Source of the DNA: an uncultured Actinomycetes bacterium
GTDB taxonomy: Bacteria > Actinomycetota > Acidimicrobiia > Acidimicrobiales > RAAP-2
Reading direction: 5' to 3'
Length of the DNA stretch: 64,000 bases
Assembly (NCBI GenBank): GCA_903924205.1
Contig: CAIYAP010000002.1
Span: forward strand, 488,277-552,276
Position 1 is the stretch's first letter; every line of letters starts with the position of its first letter. Positions 63,555-64,000 of this stretch are shown here, in pieces. The position numbers and the translations under genes are program-made. A model generated the notes under the pieces. It saw nothing but the letters and a program-made list of their open reading frames with translations. It made no database searches and was not told where the DNA came from.

Positions 63555-64000
63555 TGAATGAACTATGGGCATATTGCGGGGACCCCTCTTAGTGAGCCAC
63601 AACCAATGAGAGTCGTTGTTGGTGTTGCTGCTTCCACGCCTCTTTAAATTCGATCGGCGTGAGATAGCCGAGCGAACTGTGGAGACGTTCGGAATTGTAT
63701 TCGTCGCGCCAGTCCGTGCAGAGCACCTGGGCCTCGAGCAGTGAGTCAAAGCGCTGGCCGTTGAGAAATCCGTCGCGCAGACGTGAGTTGAACGACTCGA
63801 TCCACGCGTTCTGCCAAGGTGAGCCCGGGTCGATGAACACGGATGCGGAAACGTTGAAATTGCACCAGTCGGCAATGGCGTGCGCGGCGAACTCGGGTCC
63901 GTTGTCACAACGCAGAAACGCCGGCGTGCCGTGCAGGGCCACCAGCGTGTCGAGCAGGCGGGTCAGATCGTCGGCGGTCATCGTTCTGTTCATGTCAACG
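63555..64000 (-). mobile_element. IS3-family insertion sequence, part
   Basis: One end of an insertion sequence begins between the methylase and the transposase, probably near 63555-63575 (TGAACTATGGGC...), and continues beyond the window. The exact end and inverted repeat cannot be set because the other end is not visible. Confidence 0.55.
63589..64000 (-). CDS. IS3-family transposase (OrfB), C-terminal part
   Basis: About 137 residues of an rve integrase core are visible, cut by the window edge upstream. The second catalytic aspartate is in FLRCDNGPEFAAHA and the glutamate is in WIESFNSRLRDGF; the first aspartate lies outside. The C-terminus LHSSLGYLTPIEFKEAW is typical of IS3-family OrfB. 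The in-frame ATG at 63993 is internal; the frame stays open to the edge. Confidence 0.88.
   Translation of the reverse strand, partial: VDMNRTMTADDLTRLLDTLVALHGTPAFLRCDNGPEFAAHAIADWCNFNVSASVFIDPGSPWQNAWIESFNSRLRDGFLNGQRFDSLLEAQVLCTDWRDEYNSERLHSSLGYLTPIEFKEAWKQQHQQRLSLVVAH

Overview
The window is the replication-origin neighbourhood of an actinobacterial chromosome, most likely from the class Acidimicrobiia. The grounds are gene content and order: pbpA-pstP-fhaB-fhaA beside a tRNA-Leu; dnaA-dnaN-recF-dciA-gyrB-gyrA; rpmH-rnpA-yidD-yidC-jag-rsmG-parA-parB; cwlM-trxA-trxB; murJ with its secreted neighbour and pcnA; ino1-padR; rpsF-ssb-rpsR-rplI-dnaB. These blocks match the origin region known from mycobacteria and other Actinobacteria, although here they are partly rearranged. 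The class assignment is inference from gene order and from sequence feel, for example the FLGPG motif of RsmG.

Layout. 1-2565: cell-envelope and Ser/Thr signalling genes on the minus strand, followed by a tRNA-Leu(CAG). 2730-3374: a PIN/ribbon-helix-helix toxin-antitoxin pair beside the tRNA 3' end, with a 12-bp copy of tRNA sequence on the far side. 3750-14180: metabolic and housekeeping genes (YfhO-like membrane protein, threonine aldolase, phosphofructokinase, TrmO, OsmC, amidase, ABC-F, CoA-transferase, DsbA-like). 14185-22811: the replication block on the minus strand, with an oriC-type DnaA-box cluster between dnaA and dnaN. 23016-28285: the rpmH-to-parB block on the plus strand, with five parS palindromes between rsmG and parA. 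28413-37167: degenerate CwlM, thioredoxin system, DegV, MurJ, a secreted DUF6049-like protein and CCA-adding enzyme. 37226-43545: inositol-phosphate synthase, PadR, PanB and the ribosomal-protein/SSB/DnaB block. 43902-60567: SDR, RlmN, MFS exporter, a 2-oxoacid dehydrogenase E1a/E1b/E2 operon, two secreted SGNH proteins, Bcp, a decayed gene junction, an orphan response regulator, an amino-acid permease, TldD/TldE and a desaturase. 60568-64000: an accessory segment with a broken small membrane gene, a type II restriction-modification pair and an IS3-family transposase that leaves the window.

Together these genes replicate and segregate the chromosome (DnaA, DnaN, RecF, DciA, gyrase, DnaB, SSB, ParAB-parS), build membrane proteins and ribosomes (YidC, RnpA, L34, S6, S18, L9), and control the envelope (PBP, PstP, FHA proteins, CwlM, MurJ). 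Many genes start 6-7 nt after a TAnnnT hexamer with no clear Shine-Dalgarno sequence, which points to frequent leaderless mRNAs. No CRISPR array, rRNA or complete prophage is visible. The most unusual items are the intrinsic-terminator-like hairpin inside the first codons of rsmG, the AT-rich DnaA-box-like patch after parB, the pseudo-amidase CwlM, the tandem stand-alone SGNH proteins, and the restriction-modification pair, whose endonuclease family I cannot name.
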